Source: Gammaproteobacteria bacterium
GTDB taxonomy: Bacteria > Pseudomonadota > Gammaproteobacteria > HTCC5015
DNA: 64,000 nt
Assembly (NCBI GenBank): GCA_016928055.1
Contig: JAFGLM010000019.1
Coordinates: 1 to 64,000, forward strand
Reading direction: 5' to 3'
The position numbers and the translations under genes were made by a program. Under the pieces are notes generated by a model that saw only the letters and a list, made by a program, of their open reading frames with translations, was not told the DNA's origin and did not search any database. This document shows, one piece after another, positions 9,167 to 17,162 of the stretch (within the stretch, counting starts at the first letter, position 1; each line of letters begins with the position of its first letter).

Positions 9167-10075
9167 GTGTATCAGCAATATTTTGGAATGCAGGAAATGC
9201 CGTTTTCGCTGGCGCCTGATACACAGTTTTTCTTCTGCCATCACGGGCATCAGGAAGCTTTGAACGTGTTGATGGTTGCGTTGGAGTGTGGCGAAGGTTT
9301 TATCAAGATTACCGGTGAGGTTGGTACCGGTAAAACATTGTTATGTCGTGAATTGCTGAATCGTCTGAGTGGAAAGTACCACACTGCTTATATACCGAAT
9401 CCTTTTCTGAGTCCGGTTGGTTTGCGGAAGGCGCTGGCGGAGGAGTTGGATATCAATCCGCATGGACTTGCCGATCACGATTTACTCAAGGCCATCAATC
9501 AGCGTTTACTGGATTTATATCAGCAGGGTCGCCCCGTTCTTGTCTGTCTGGATGAGGCACAGGCCTTGCCGGATCAAACCATGGAAACCCTGCGACTACT
9601 CAGCAACCTGGAAACTGAAAAGCGCAAATTGCTGCAAATCGTTTTATTTGGTCAACCGGAACTGGATGAAAAACTGGCACGCACGCGCAATCGTCAGCTA
9701 CGACAGCGTATTGTGCATTCATACCGCTTACAGCCGCTGGACAGTGAAAGGGTGATGAACTATCTGGATCATCGCCTGCGTGTGGCGGGATATAACGGTG
9801 AGCCGCTATTCAGACGCGATGCGGCTGATTGCCTCTATCGTATCAGCGGCGGCATACCCAGATTGATCAATATACTCGGCAATAAAGCATTGTTGTTAGC
9901 CTTTGGTAAAGGCTTGCGACAGGTCGATGCAAGCTTGATACGTGCCGCGGCCGAAGATACCGATGGAGTCAGTCCGGTTTCATGGTTTGGCGAACAAATC
10001 CTGCATATTGGTTTTGCTCTGGGAATGTTGCTGCTGGCACTGGGTGCCTGGATGTTGTGGGGAACGTCGCTGTGA
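9167..10075 (+). CDS. mshM: MSHA biogenesis protein MshM, ExeA-like AAA ATPase
   Basis: A 302-residue ATPase. The start is GTG 9167 because AAGGAG lies eight bases upstream and the protein then begins MYQQYFGMQEMPFSL, the usual MshM/ExeA opening; an earlier GTG at 9158 lies inside that ribosome binding site. Walker A is GEVGTGKT (50-57), Walker B is VLVCLDEAQ. A single C-terminal membrane helix (FALGMLLLALGAWMLW) ends the protein, so the ATPase is anchored in the inner membrane with its domain in the cytoplasm. ExeA homologues help place the secretin in the cell envelope. The stop overlaps the mshN start (GTGA). Confidence 0.88.
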   Translation: MYQQYFGMQEMPFSLAPDTQFFFCHHGHQEALNVLMVALECGEGFIKITGEVGTGKTLLCRELLNRLSGKYHTAYIPNPFLSPVGLRKALAEELDINPHGLADHDLLKAINQRLLDLYQQGRPVLVCLDEAQALPDQTMETLRLLSNLETEKRKLLQIVLFGQPELDEKLARTRNRQLRQRIVHSYRLQPLDSERVMNYLDHRLRVAGYNGEPLFRRDAADCLYRISGGIPRLINILGNKALLLAFGKGLRQVDASLIRAAAEDTDGVSPVSWFGEQILHIGFALGMLLLALGAWMLWGTSL

Positions 10076-11373
10076 GTGTCATTAATCAAATGCTTAAGGA
10101 TCTGGATAACCGGCAAAAACAGTCGGCCGGAATGCAGTTTGCGACAGCCTTGCATTTGCGTTCGGCTACGGATAACACTTCTGCCCAACGCAGAGAAGTA
10201 ATGTTGTGGAGTGTATTGCTGGTGTGCGCCGTATTGTTGTGTTTGCTGTTGTGGCAAGGTGGTGAAATTAATTTCCCGTTTCCAACCGCTCAGCAAAAAA
10301 AGGTCGTTACTACTTTGTCCGATCCCAAGGTCAGACAGGCGTTACAGAATCTGGCGATAAAAGATGTTCAGATCACAAATGCCGGTTGGCAATTCCATCG
10401 TTCCGGGGCAGCGAGTCTGAATCTGCATTTTTCCAGGTTGCCGGATGAACCCATCACGCAGACAAACAAACCTAACGGGGAAACTGAATTTGTAATGCCG
10501 TCGGTAAATTTAGAGGCTGCATTACCGATACTGAATGCTGAAGATTCCCCTATTGAGTCATACCAGTTTAATCAGCGAGAGCGGGATCTTGTGTTAACTG
10601 TAAAACCTGCGGCGAGTGTCGATCTCACAATCTCATCGAAACCAACGGGAACAGAGGAGCAGGTAAGCTGGGTCTTAACCGCAACTCCGGTTATGGAACA
10701 AGTCGCCGAAACGGTCAAACCGGTTGCGACTGTCAGGAAGCCGGTGCATACCGTCAATTCCTCTGCAACGGACAATCACAAACCAACTATCAAAAAAGTA
10801 AAAATACCCCGCGCTTCATATCAACGCGCACTTAATTATTTACAGGAAGCTCGCGTTGCACCAGCCGTTACCGAGTTACAAAAGGTTCTGCAGCAGAATC
10901 CTGCCGATAACGAATCCAGAGAGCTGCTGGCTAATCTATACCGGCAGACAGGTCGAAGCACTGAGGCGATTGTGTTGTTACAGGAAGGGATCAAGATAGA
11001 TCCGTCCTATCTTGCCTTTACCAGGATCTATGCCGATTCGTTGATTGCCAACGGCCAGTTGGAACAGGCGGCGCGTGTGCTCGGAAATTCAGCGGGATAT
11101 GCACAAAATGATGCCGACTATCATGCTTTGCAGGCTGCCGTTGCCCAAAGACTTTCCCGGCATCAACTGGCAATAGGTTATTACATGAAAGCGTTGGAAA
11201 TTCAGCCAAAGAACGGCGCATGGTGGATGGGTCTTGCTATATCGCTGGAAGCACTGGATAAAAACGAAGCGGCCGCCGGTGCTTATGCAGCAGCAATTGA
11301 CAGCGGCCAGCTGAAAAGCGAGTTGCTTACCTACGTCAATGCGCGCTTGCAGAGTCTGGAGCGGAATAAATGA
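10072..11373 (+). CDS. mshN: MSHA biogenesis protein MshN, TPR protein
   Basis: The start is GTG 10072, four bases inside mshM, giving MSVINQMLKDLDNR, the conserved opening of MshN. One membrane helix follows at about residues 43-63 (MLWSVLLVCAVLLCLLLW), then a disordered periplasmic linker rich in T, P and V, and a C-terminal set of tetratricopeptide repeats from about residue 245 (SYQRALNYLQEARVAPAV, STEAIVLLQEGIKIDPSY). In ExeA/ExeB systems the partner protein binds peptidoglycan and the secretin; MshN plays a comparable periplasmic scaffold role by inference. Its end overlaps mshE by four bases. Confidence 0.87.
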   Translation: MSVINQMLKDLDNRQKQSAGMQFATALHLRSATDNTSAQRREVMLWSVLLVCAVLLCLLLWQGGEINFPFPTAQQKKVVTTLSDPKVRQALQNLAIKDVQITNAGWQFHRSGAASLNLHFSRLPDEPITQTNKPNGETEFVMPSVNLEAALPILNAEDSPIESYQFNQRERDLVLTVKPAASVDLTISSKPTGTEEQVSWVLTATPVMEQVAETVKPVATVRKPVHTVNSSATDNHKPTIKKVKIPRASYQRALNYLQEARVAPAVTELQKVLQQNPADNESRELLANLYRQTGRSTEAIVLLQEGIKIDPSYLAFTRIYADSLIANGQLEQAARVLGNSAGYAQNDADYHALQAAVAQRLSRHQLAIGYYMKALEIQPKNGAWWMGLAISLEALDKNEAAAGAYAAAIDSGQLKSELLTYVNARLQSLERNK

Positions 11374-13157
11374 GCACGCCATTAACAGCCGCTGAACGTA
11401 AAAAAATTCGCATCGGTGATCTGCTGATCGAAAATCAATTGATTACCGATGAGCAATTGCAGATCGCGCTGAAAGAACAACGCAAGATTGGCCGGAAATT
11501 AGGGCAGACTCTGATTGCGCTCGGTTATATTGAAGAAGATTCGCTGCTTGGTCTGCTCGCGAAACAACTGGGTATACCGTTGATTGATTTGCGTCGCCTC
11601 GAAGTGAAGCCGGAAATCGTCAACAAGATTCCGGAAACCATGGCCAGACGTTATCGTGCTCTGGCAATCAAAGAACAGAATGGAAAACTGATTGTGGGTA
11701 TGGCAGACCCAACCGATCTGTTCGCATTTGATGAACTTGTTCGTATTCTTGGACGGGAGTTTAGTCCGGCAATTGTTCGAGAATCGGAATTACTTGATGT
11801 ATTTGATCGGTTTTATCGCCGCACTTCCGAGATCAGTAATCTGGCCGAAGAGCTGGAACAGGAGTTATCGGTTGCTGATGTCGATCTGGCCAACCTGTTG
11901 GCAACAGCATCGGATGAAGATGTACCGGTTGCGCGTTTATTAAAGTCTATTTTTGAAGACGCGGTGCAGATGCACGCTTCGGATATCCATATAGAGCCTG
12001 ATGAAAGTGTTTTGCGCATACGTCAGCGTATTGATGGTGTTTTGCATGAACAGATAATGAAAGAAAAAAGTATCGCGCCGGCAGTTGTGTTGCGACTGAA
12101 GATTACCGCCGGGCTGGATATTTCAGAAAAGCGTCTGCCGCAGGATGGACGTTTTAATATTCGGGTAAAGAACCGCAATATCGATGTTCGCCTGTCAACC
12201 ATGCCGGTGCAATGGGGTGAGTCGGTGGTTATGCGTTTACTGGACCAGACCGCTGGCATGCTGGAGATGGAAAGACTCGGTATGCCGGAAAAGATTCAAA
12301 CCGATTTTCGTCGCATTATCCGCCGACCACACGGATTGATTCTGGTCACCGGTCCAACTGGCAGTGGCAAGACCACAACACTGTATGCGGCGTTGCGTGA
12401 GTTAAATAAAGCAGAAAAGAAAATTGTTACAGCAGAAGACCCGGTTGAATATCGTTTACCCAGAATCAATCAGGTGCAGGTAAAAACACAAATCAATTTA
12501 ACTTTTGTCAATATTCTTCGTGCTGCCTTACGCCAGGACCCTGATGTTATTCTGATTGGCGAAATGCGCGATCAGGAAACGGTTGAAATCGGCTTACGTG
12601 CCGCCATGACCGGTCATCTGGTGTTGTCCACTTTGCATACCAACGATGCTGTGCACACCGCTGACCGTTTGCTGGATATGGGTGCGGAAGGATTTCTGAT
12701 TGCGGCCTCTCTGCAGGCGATTGTTGCGCAGCGTCTGGTCAGACGTTTATGCGATTCATGTGCGCAACCTTACCAGCTGACCGAACAGGAAAAAGTCTGG
12801 CTGGAATCCACCTGCGGTGTCGATGGCGATACGCTGAAATCCAAACTCGCCGCCGGTTGTCAGCGTTGCAATCATACCGGCTATCGCGGTCGTATCGGCG
12901 TGTACGAACTGCTGGAACCGAATCATGACATGCTCAGTGCATTACGCTCGGGTGACTCGGTGGCTTTTGCCGAAGCGGTACACAGCAATCAGAACTTTCG
13001 TCCGATGCGGTTTAATGCGTTGGATTATGTACGTGCCGGTATAACATCAGTTGAGGAATTAATGCGCATCAGTTCTGAGCGCGTAGAGGATGACGCTGCA
13101 TTACGTGAACCTAAAGTGCAGGTCCCGGAAGGCACGCTGGATGAGGTGGAGAACTAA
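11370..13157 (+). CDS. mshE: MSHA pilus extension ATPase MshE with c-di-GMP-binding MshEN domain
   Basis: A 595-residue GspE/PilB-type hexameric motor that powers pilus assembly. Residues about 14-37 (RIGDLLIENQLITDEQLQ... ending in Gln37) and about 44-67 (KLGQTLIALGYIEEDSLLGL...) are the two 24-residue motifs that in Vibrio MshE together bind c-di-GMP. The first motif has Ile for Leu at position 2 and Gln for the usual Gly at position 10; the second has Lys for Arg at its first position. The ATPase domain has Walker A GPTGSGKTTTL (about 325), an Asp box and Walker B (DPDVILIGEMRD), and the zinc-type CxxC pairs CDSC and CQRC (about 465-505). Overlaps mshN by ATGA. Confidence 0.93.
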   Translation: MSTPLTAAERKKIRIGDLLIENQLITDEQLQIALKEQRKIGRKLGQTLIALGYIEEDSLLGLLAKQLGIPLIDLRRLEVKPEIVNKIPETMARRYRALAIKEQNGKLIVGMADPTDLFAFDELVRILGREFSPAIVRESELLDVFDRFYRRTSEISNLAEELEQELSVADVDLANLLATASDEDVPVARLLKSIFEDAVQMHASDIHIEPDESVLRIRQRIDGVLHEQIMKEKSIAPAVVLRLKITAGLDISEKRLPQDGRFNIRVKNRNIDVRLSTMPVQWGESVVMRLLDQTAGMLEMERLGMPEKIQTDFRRIIRRPHGLILVTGPTGSGKTTTLYAALRELNKAEKKIVTAEDPVEYRLPRINQVQVKTQINLTFVNILRAALRQDPDVILIGEMRDQETVEIGLRAAMTGHLVLSTLHTNDAVHTADRLLDMGAEGFLIAASLQAIVAQRLVRRLCDSCAQPYQLTEQEKVWLESTCGVDGDTLKSKLAAGCQRCNHTGYRGRIGVYELLEPNHDMLSALRSGDSVAFAEAVHSNQNFRPMRFNALDYVRAGITSVEELMRISSERVEDDAALREPKVQVPEGTLDEVEN

Positions 13158-13160
13158 GCG

Positions 13161-14381
13161 ATGCCGAAGTTTTCCTATCAGGCGCGCGTTACTTCCGGCG
13201 CAATGGTTTCCGGAATACTGGAAGCGGCAACGGAGCATGCTGTTGCAAACCAGCTTATTGAAACCGGCACTATCCCGATCAAGATTGAACCTTACGAAGA
13301 ACGGCGCAGCAGTTGGGAGAAAATTCGTCGCAAACTGGGACTGGATAATCCAGGACTGGATGAACTGATTTTATTTTCCCGGCAGTGCAACGCACTTAAC
13401 AGGGCCGGTGTACCGATCATTCGTGGTTTTCGTATGTTGGCCGAGTCTTATCGTAATCCGGTTTTTTCGGAAACCATAAATGAAATCGCCGATGATCTGG
13501 AATCCGGACGCGATCTTTCTTCATCCATGGCCAGGCATCCGAAAATATTCAGTCCGTTATATGTCAATATGATCCGTGTTGGAGAAACCACCGGCCGCAT
13601 GGATGAGGCATTTCAGCATCTGCATAATTACTATGAACGCGACCGTAAAACACTAAATCAGTTAAAAGCAGCGTTTCGTTATCCGTCGTTTGTCCTGATT
13701 GCAATCATTATTGCAACCATCATCATCATGACATTCGTAATTCCAAAATTTACTTCGTTTTATGCCAAGAACAAATTAACTTTACCGGTACCGACAAAAA
13801 TTATTATGGCGATCTCCGGTTTTATGGTTGATTACTGGCCGTTTTTGCTGGTGGGTGTTTTGGCAGCCGGTTTTGGTTTTCATCACTATATTAATACCGA
13901 AAAAGGCCGCTTATGGTGGGATGAAAAAAAGCTCCGCTTTTGGGTGGTGGGTGATATCGCTTTGCGTGCAACACTGGCGCGCTTTTCCCGCACACTGGCA
14001 ATGGCCCTGTCGGCCGGGGTTCCGGTGTTACAGGCCATTACGGTTACCTCCAGAGCGTTGGGTAATGAGTATGTTGCTACCAAAGTTATCAGTATGCGAG
14101 AAAGCATCGAACGTGGAGACAGCATGCTGCGTTCCGCCAGTAAACAACAGATTTTCACACCGATTACTTTGCAGATGTTTGCGGTTGGCGAGGAAAGTGG
14201 GCGTATGGATGAAATGCTCGAAGAAGTGGCGGGCTTTTATGAACGTGAAGTCGATTATGATGTGGCGCATCTTAATGCGACCATTGAGCCATTGTTAACC
14301 GTTGCTCTGGCCGGTCTGGTCTTATTGTTGATGTTAGGCGTTTTCCTGCCGATGTGGAATCTGGTCGATATGATCAAGTAG
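13161..14381 (+). CDS. mshG: MSHA inner-membrane platform protein MshG (GspF/PilC family)
   Basis: The 406-residue platform protein on which MshE acts. Two repeated GspF domains are visible: residues about 70-195 (FSRQCNALNRAGVPIIRGF, then MIRVGETTGRMDEAFQHL) and about 275-400 (FSRTLAMALSAGVPVLQAI, then MFAVGEESGRMDEMLEEV). Each ends in hydrophobic helices, with a further pair in the centre, giving about three spans. Starts three bases after the mshE stop. Confidence 0.92.
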   Translation: MPKFSYQARVTSGAMVSGILEAATEHAVANQLIETGTIPIKIEPYEERRSSWEKIRRKLGLDNPGLDELILFSRQCNALNRAGVPIIRGFRMLAESYRNPVFSETINEIADDLESGRDLSSSMARHPKIFSPLYVNMIRVGETTGRMDEAFQHLHNYYERDRKTLNQLKAAFRYPSFVLIAIIIATIIIMTFVIPKFTSFYAKNKLTLPVPTKIIMAISGFMVDYWPFLLVGVLAAGFGFHHYINTEKGRLWWDEKKLRFWVVGDIALRATLARFSRTLAMALSAGVPVLQAITVTSRALGNEYVATKVISMRESIERGDSMLRSASKQQIFTPITLQMFAVGEESGRMDEMLEEVAGFYEREVDYDVAHLNATIEPLLTVALAGLVLLLMLGVFLPMWNLVDMIK

Positions 14382-14395
14382 AAACCGGATAATTT

Positions 14396-14881
14396 ATGGA
14401 TGATCAAGGAGGTAAACGGCATTTTGAATTACTGGTTGCGGTGATTGTGATATCGCTGGTTGCTTTAGTCTTTTATGGTTGGGTAGAACGTTTGGCGATA
14501 AAAGTTGAGCAGGCGCGAATACAGTACACGCTGTCAAATTTGCGATCGGCAATCAAAATTCAGGAATTAACCATGTTGGTGGCAGGACGCAGTGATGAAC
14601 TGTTTGAATATCACTATGGAAATCCGATGGAATTTATGGATGCGCCACCGTTCGAGTATAGTGGCGAGTTTGAAGACGGCACCGCAGCGGAAAGTGGCAG
14701 TTGGTTTTTTAACCGTCAGAGCAGGCAACTGATTTACTCGGTGATATCGGTAGAAAGCAATCAAGACAAAGCACAGCAGCTTTGTTATCAATTGCATTTA
14801 ATTGAATCTGTTGAGCAGGAAGTGGGGCGCCTGCGTCTGACTCAGGTGCCATGTCAGGAAAAGGTTACGCAACATGAATGA
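14396..14881 (+). CDS. mshF: MSHA biogenesis protein MshF
   Basis: A 161-residue bitopic protein. An N-terminal hydrophobic helix (residues 12-29, LLVAVIVISLVALVFYGW) is preceded by HFE, a pilin-like motif without a clear prepilin cleavage Gly-Phe site, and followed by a region like the alpha-helical spine of pilins (ARIQYTLSNLRSAIKIQ). Position after mshG and this half-pilin look match MshF, whose exact task is unknown. It overlaps the next gene by eight bases. Confidence 0.75.
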   Translation: MDDQGGKRHFELLVAVIVISLVALVFYGWVERLAIKVEQARIQYTLSNLRSAIKIQELTMLVAGRSDELFEYHYGNPMEFMDAPPFEYSGEFEDGTAAESGSWFFNRQSRQLIYSVISVESNQDKAQQLCYQLHLIESVEQEVGRLRLTQVPCQEKVTQHE

Positions 14882-15446
14882 ATTGATCAATCTATGGTGG
14901 GTGGTGATTATTGCACTGGTATTTATCTCGGGGCTGTCACTTTGTTTTCCGGTTATGTTAATCAAGCTATCGAGAATTGGCTCCAGGCGATTTGATATAC
15001 CAGCTGATAAGGTTCTAAACAAATCAGTCGATATCGATCGAATACTCTATCGACATCATCTGATATCCGGTTCGGTAATCTGCCTGCTTTCCGCCGGCAC
15101 GCTTTATTTGCTGGTATTTGTGCTGGATTTATCGCCGGCATCCATGCAAACCAACTCCAGGTTGCTCGATTGGCAGTCATGGATGCTTGAAGCACTTATG
15201 ACTGCGTCGCTGGTCGCCGCGGTGATCGGTTGTTGCCTCGGTGTTGTAATGATGCTGCGCCCTTCGCTGATAAAGCCACTGGAATCATGGGGGAATCGCT
15301 GGGTTACAGTGCCGACAGAACTGCTCGATAAGGAGATATCCGGCCACCCAATTGAAAGTTGGGTTATCCAGCATACACGTTTATTCGGGGTGCTGACTTT
15401 CCTGGCGGCCTGGGTCATTTGGGTACTGGTTTTTGGCTTGAACTGA
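14874..15446 (+). CDS. Polytopic membrane protein of unknown function inside the MSHA operon
   Basis: Not recognised. The 190-residue protein has about four membrane helices (residues about 7-30, 63-86, 104-125 and 170-188) joined by short loops, and no motif I know. It is coupled to mshF by an eight-base overlap and sits where mshB lies in Vibrio operons, yet it is not a pilin: it lacks any Gly-Phe-Thr-Leu-Ile-Glu signature. Tight coupling suggests a pilus-related or regulatory membrane role, which is inference. Confidence 0.7.
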   Translation: MNELINLWWVVIIALVFISGLSLCFPVMLIKLSRIGSRRFDIPADKVLNKSVDIDRILYRHHLISGSVICLLSAGTLYLLVFVLDLSPASMQTNSRLLDWQSWMLEALMTASLVAAVIGCCLGVVMMLRPSLIKPLESWGNRWVTVPTELLDKEISGHPIESWVIQHTRLFGVLTFLAAWVIWVLVFGLN

Positions 15447-15448
15447 GG

Positions 15449-15530
15449 TGAGAACCATTCTCAAAAACATGCGAATTTTTCGGGGCGGGCAGGAATGTGA
15501 TGGCCTACCCGTTTTTGAGATTGGTTCTAA
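15449..15530. repeat. Short inverted-repeat element upstream of the major pilin
   Basis: Arms AGAACCATTCTCAAAAAC (15451-15468) and GTTTTTGAGATTGGTTCT (15511-15528) are inverted copies with one mismatch, 42 bases apart. Between them is a further imperfect stem (CGGGCAGG with CCTACCCG), so the whole 80 bases can fold into one long hairpin. The ends resemble those of the element at 45801-46027 (TAGA.C.TATCTCAAAAT), so I read it as a very short member of the same element family. It separates the assembly genes from the pilin gene and could act as a terminator-like stem. Confidence 0.6.
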
Positions 15531-15636
15531 AGATTCTGCGCGGGTTGCCGATACGGTCTACAGGTAAGCAATCCGGCCCGGGTGCGGCCCGCAGCAGTGG
15601 AGATGCTTTTTGGAGTTGAAATTAAAGGAGATGGTA

Positions 15637-16038
15637 ATGATGACTAAGAAACAGGCAGGTTTTACGCTGATCGAGCTGGTCGTGGTGCTGGTTCTGTTGG
15701 GTATTATCGGTGCCGTTGCGACGGCGCGTTTTCAGGATCTGTCAGGCGATGCACGTTTAGCGGCACTACAAGGTATTGCAGCGGAGATTCAGTCCGGTTC
15801 TGCAATTAATTATGCAGAAGGTGTACTGGACGCTACCTATACGCAGGTTGTAACAAACGCCACAGCTTGTTCGGCGATAGCAGCTGGACTGCTAACAAGC
15901 GGAGTACCTAGTGGTTGGACGGTGGCGGGTAATCCGGCGGCATGTGGTACAGCAGGTAATGTTGATAATGCCTGCACATTGACAAATGATGCTGATGCTG
16001 CAGTGACGACAACATTTACCGTGATTTGCACCGGCTAA
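15637..16038 (+). CDS. mshA: MSHA major pilin (type IVa prepilin)
   Basis: The 133-residue prepilin has a short leader MMTKKQAG cut before Phe in GFTLIELVVVLVLLGIIG, with Glu5 of the mature chain conserved. Four cysteines in the C-terminal half (near ATACSAI, AACGTAG, DNACTLT and VICTG) can form the pilin disulfides. ATG 15637 is chosen because AAAGGAG lies six bases before it. The strong ribosome site, a 190-base leader and a private terminator downstream mark it as the abundant subunit with its own transcript. Only one pilin of this kind is present, so MshA and MshB cannot be told apart here; MshA is the natural assignment. Confidence 0.85.
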   Translation: MMTKKQAGFTLIELVVVLVLLGIIGAVATARFQDLSGDARLAALQGIAAEIQSGSAINYAEGVLDATYTQVVTNATACSAIAAGLLTSGVPSGWTVAGNPAACGTAGNVDNACTLTNDADAAVTTTFTVICTG

Positions 16039-16073
16039 CTTTCCTGATTAATCAGGTCAGCCTGGCTGATAAC

Positions 16074-16103
16074 AAAGGGGGGCCTGGCCCCCCTTTATTT
16101 TTT
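16074..16103 (+). terminator. Intrinsic terminator after the major pilin gene
   Basis: AAAGGGGGG (16074-16082) pairs with CCCCCCTTT (16088-16096), loop CCTGG, followed by ATTTTTT. It should limit read-through from the pilin into the minor pilin genes, a common way to keep major and minor pilins in ratio. Confidence 0.85.
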
Positions 16104-16128
16104 CGGATGAGTGTTAAAAATTATTACC

Positions 16129-16602
16129 ATGACGACACTGCAAAAAAATAGCGGTTTTACGCTGATCGAATTGATCAGTGTGCTGGTATTGATCGGCATT
16201 GTGTCGGTTGTTGCGGTCAGTCGTTTTAATGCCAATCCTTTTCAATCCGCCGGTTTTAACCAGGAGGTTCGCGCGGCACTGCGCTTCGCGCAAAAGTTCG
16301 CAATTATGTCCGGCTGCGATGTGCAGGTGGATATTGTGGCGGCGTCGAACGGTTACGATTTAACACTGCGTAATGATGTGGGTGCAGCACCCGAGTCCTG
16401 TTTGACGGCGGTGGGTGCATTTGGGACGCCGCTGCCGAATCCTACCGGTGGTGTGTTTTCCGGCACCGCACCGAATGGCGTGAATGTCAGCACGGATCTC
16501 ACGTTTTTTTATGATCGTCAGGGCCGTCCTTCAAGCGGCAGTGTTATCAACATTGACGCCGATTCAATTTTTATTGAACCGGTAACCGGGTATGTTTATT
16601 AA
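16129..16602 (+). CDS. mshC: Minor pilin MshC (GspH-like)
   Basis: A prepilin with leader MTTLQKNSG and mature start FTLIELISVLVLIGIVSVVA. The C-terminal part resembles GspH/FimT-type minor pseudopilins (LRFAQKFAIMSGCDVQV, then FYDRQGRPSSG). The frame runs upstream to GTG 16111; ATG 16129 gives the normal short leader and is preferred, though neither has a strong ribosome site. Minor pilins of this group prime pilus assembly at the inner membrane. Confidence 0.8.
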   Translation: MTTLQKNSGFTLIELISVLVLIGIVSVVAVSRFNANPFQSAGFNQEVRAALRFAQKFAIMSGCDVQVDIVAASNGYDLTLRNDVGAAPESCLTAVGAFGTPLPNPTGGVFSGTAPNGVNVSTDLTFFYDRQGRPSSGSVINIDADSIFIEPVTGYVY

Positions 16603-16604
16603 TT

Positions 16605-17162
16605 ATGTTGCGAATTCCACGACATAGCCATGTAGCCTGGATGCAGCGCAGCGAAATCCGGGAAAGCGCTCCCGGATTACACTCTGTTTCATCCGGGCTA
16701 CGACAATCTCGGGGTTTTACCTTGATTGAATTAATCGTCGTAACGGTTGTGATCTCGATTGTTGCCGTGGGTCTGTTTGGTGTTTTTATGAAGGCGGTCT
16801 CCGGCAGCGCTGACCCGATGCTGAATATGCAGGCCATCGCGATTGCGCAGGGTTATCTGGAAGAAGCGTTGTTGCAGCCATACTCCGATCCGAACGGTGG
16901 TGAAACCGGCAGTTGTGAAGAAGGCGCCCGTCAGAATTACGATGACGTGCAGGACTATGATTGTATTAACGATACCGGAGGTGCGCTGGATCAATTCGGC
17001 AATCCGCTGGCCGGACTCGGTGCTTATAACGTCAGTATTACGGTCACGAGCACCACACTGGGTGGTGGAAATCCGGCTGCAGCACAGGAAGTGCAAGTCA
17101 CGGTCAGCCATGACGCGCTGCCCAACACGATTACTCTGGTTGGTTACCGGGCCAATTACTGA
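16605..17162 (+). CDS. mshD: Minor pilin MshD with a repeat-encoded prepilin leader
   Basis: A 185-residue prepilin whose cleavage site is RQSRG/FTLIELIVVTVV, followed by a pilin-like helix and a domain with a Cys pair (GSCEEGARQNYDDVQDYDC). From ATG 16605 the leader is 37 residues, much longer than the usual 6-25 of class IVa prepilins. The extra residues, VAWMQRSEIRESAPGLHS and the following VSSGLR, are encoded by a 70-base palindromic repeat (16632-16701). A second possible start is ATG 16641 inside that repeat. The leader is cut off by prepilin peptidase, so the mature pilin is untouched. The stop overlaps the mshO ATG by one base. Confidence 0.82.
   Translation: MLRIPRHSHVAWMQRSEIRESAPGLHSVSSGLRQSRGFTLIELIVVTVVISIVAVGLFGVFMKAVSGSADPMLNMQAIAIAQGYLEEALLQPYSDPNGGETGSCEEGARQNYDDVQDYDCINDTGGALDQFGNPLAGLGAYNVSITVTSTTLGGGNPAAAQEVQVTVSHDALPNTITLVGYRANY
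16632..16701. repeat. 70-base palindromic repeat inside the mshD leader codons
   Basis: Begins GTAGCCTGGATGCAGCGCAG and ends CATCCGGGCTAC; the two arms are imperfect inverted copies around AAAGCGCT. It belongs to the same family as 17193-17223, 17234-17303, 62271-62540 and 63677-63841. Structure and ends resemble REP/BIME-type extragenic palindromes, but this copy is translated. Confidence 0.88.
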
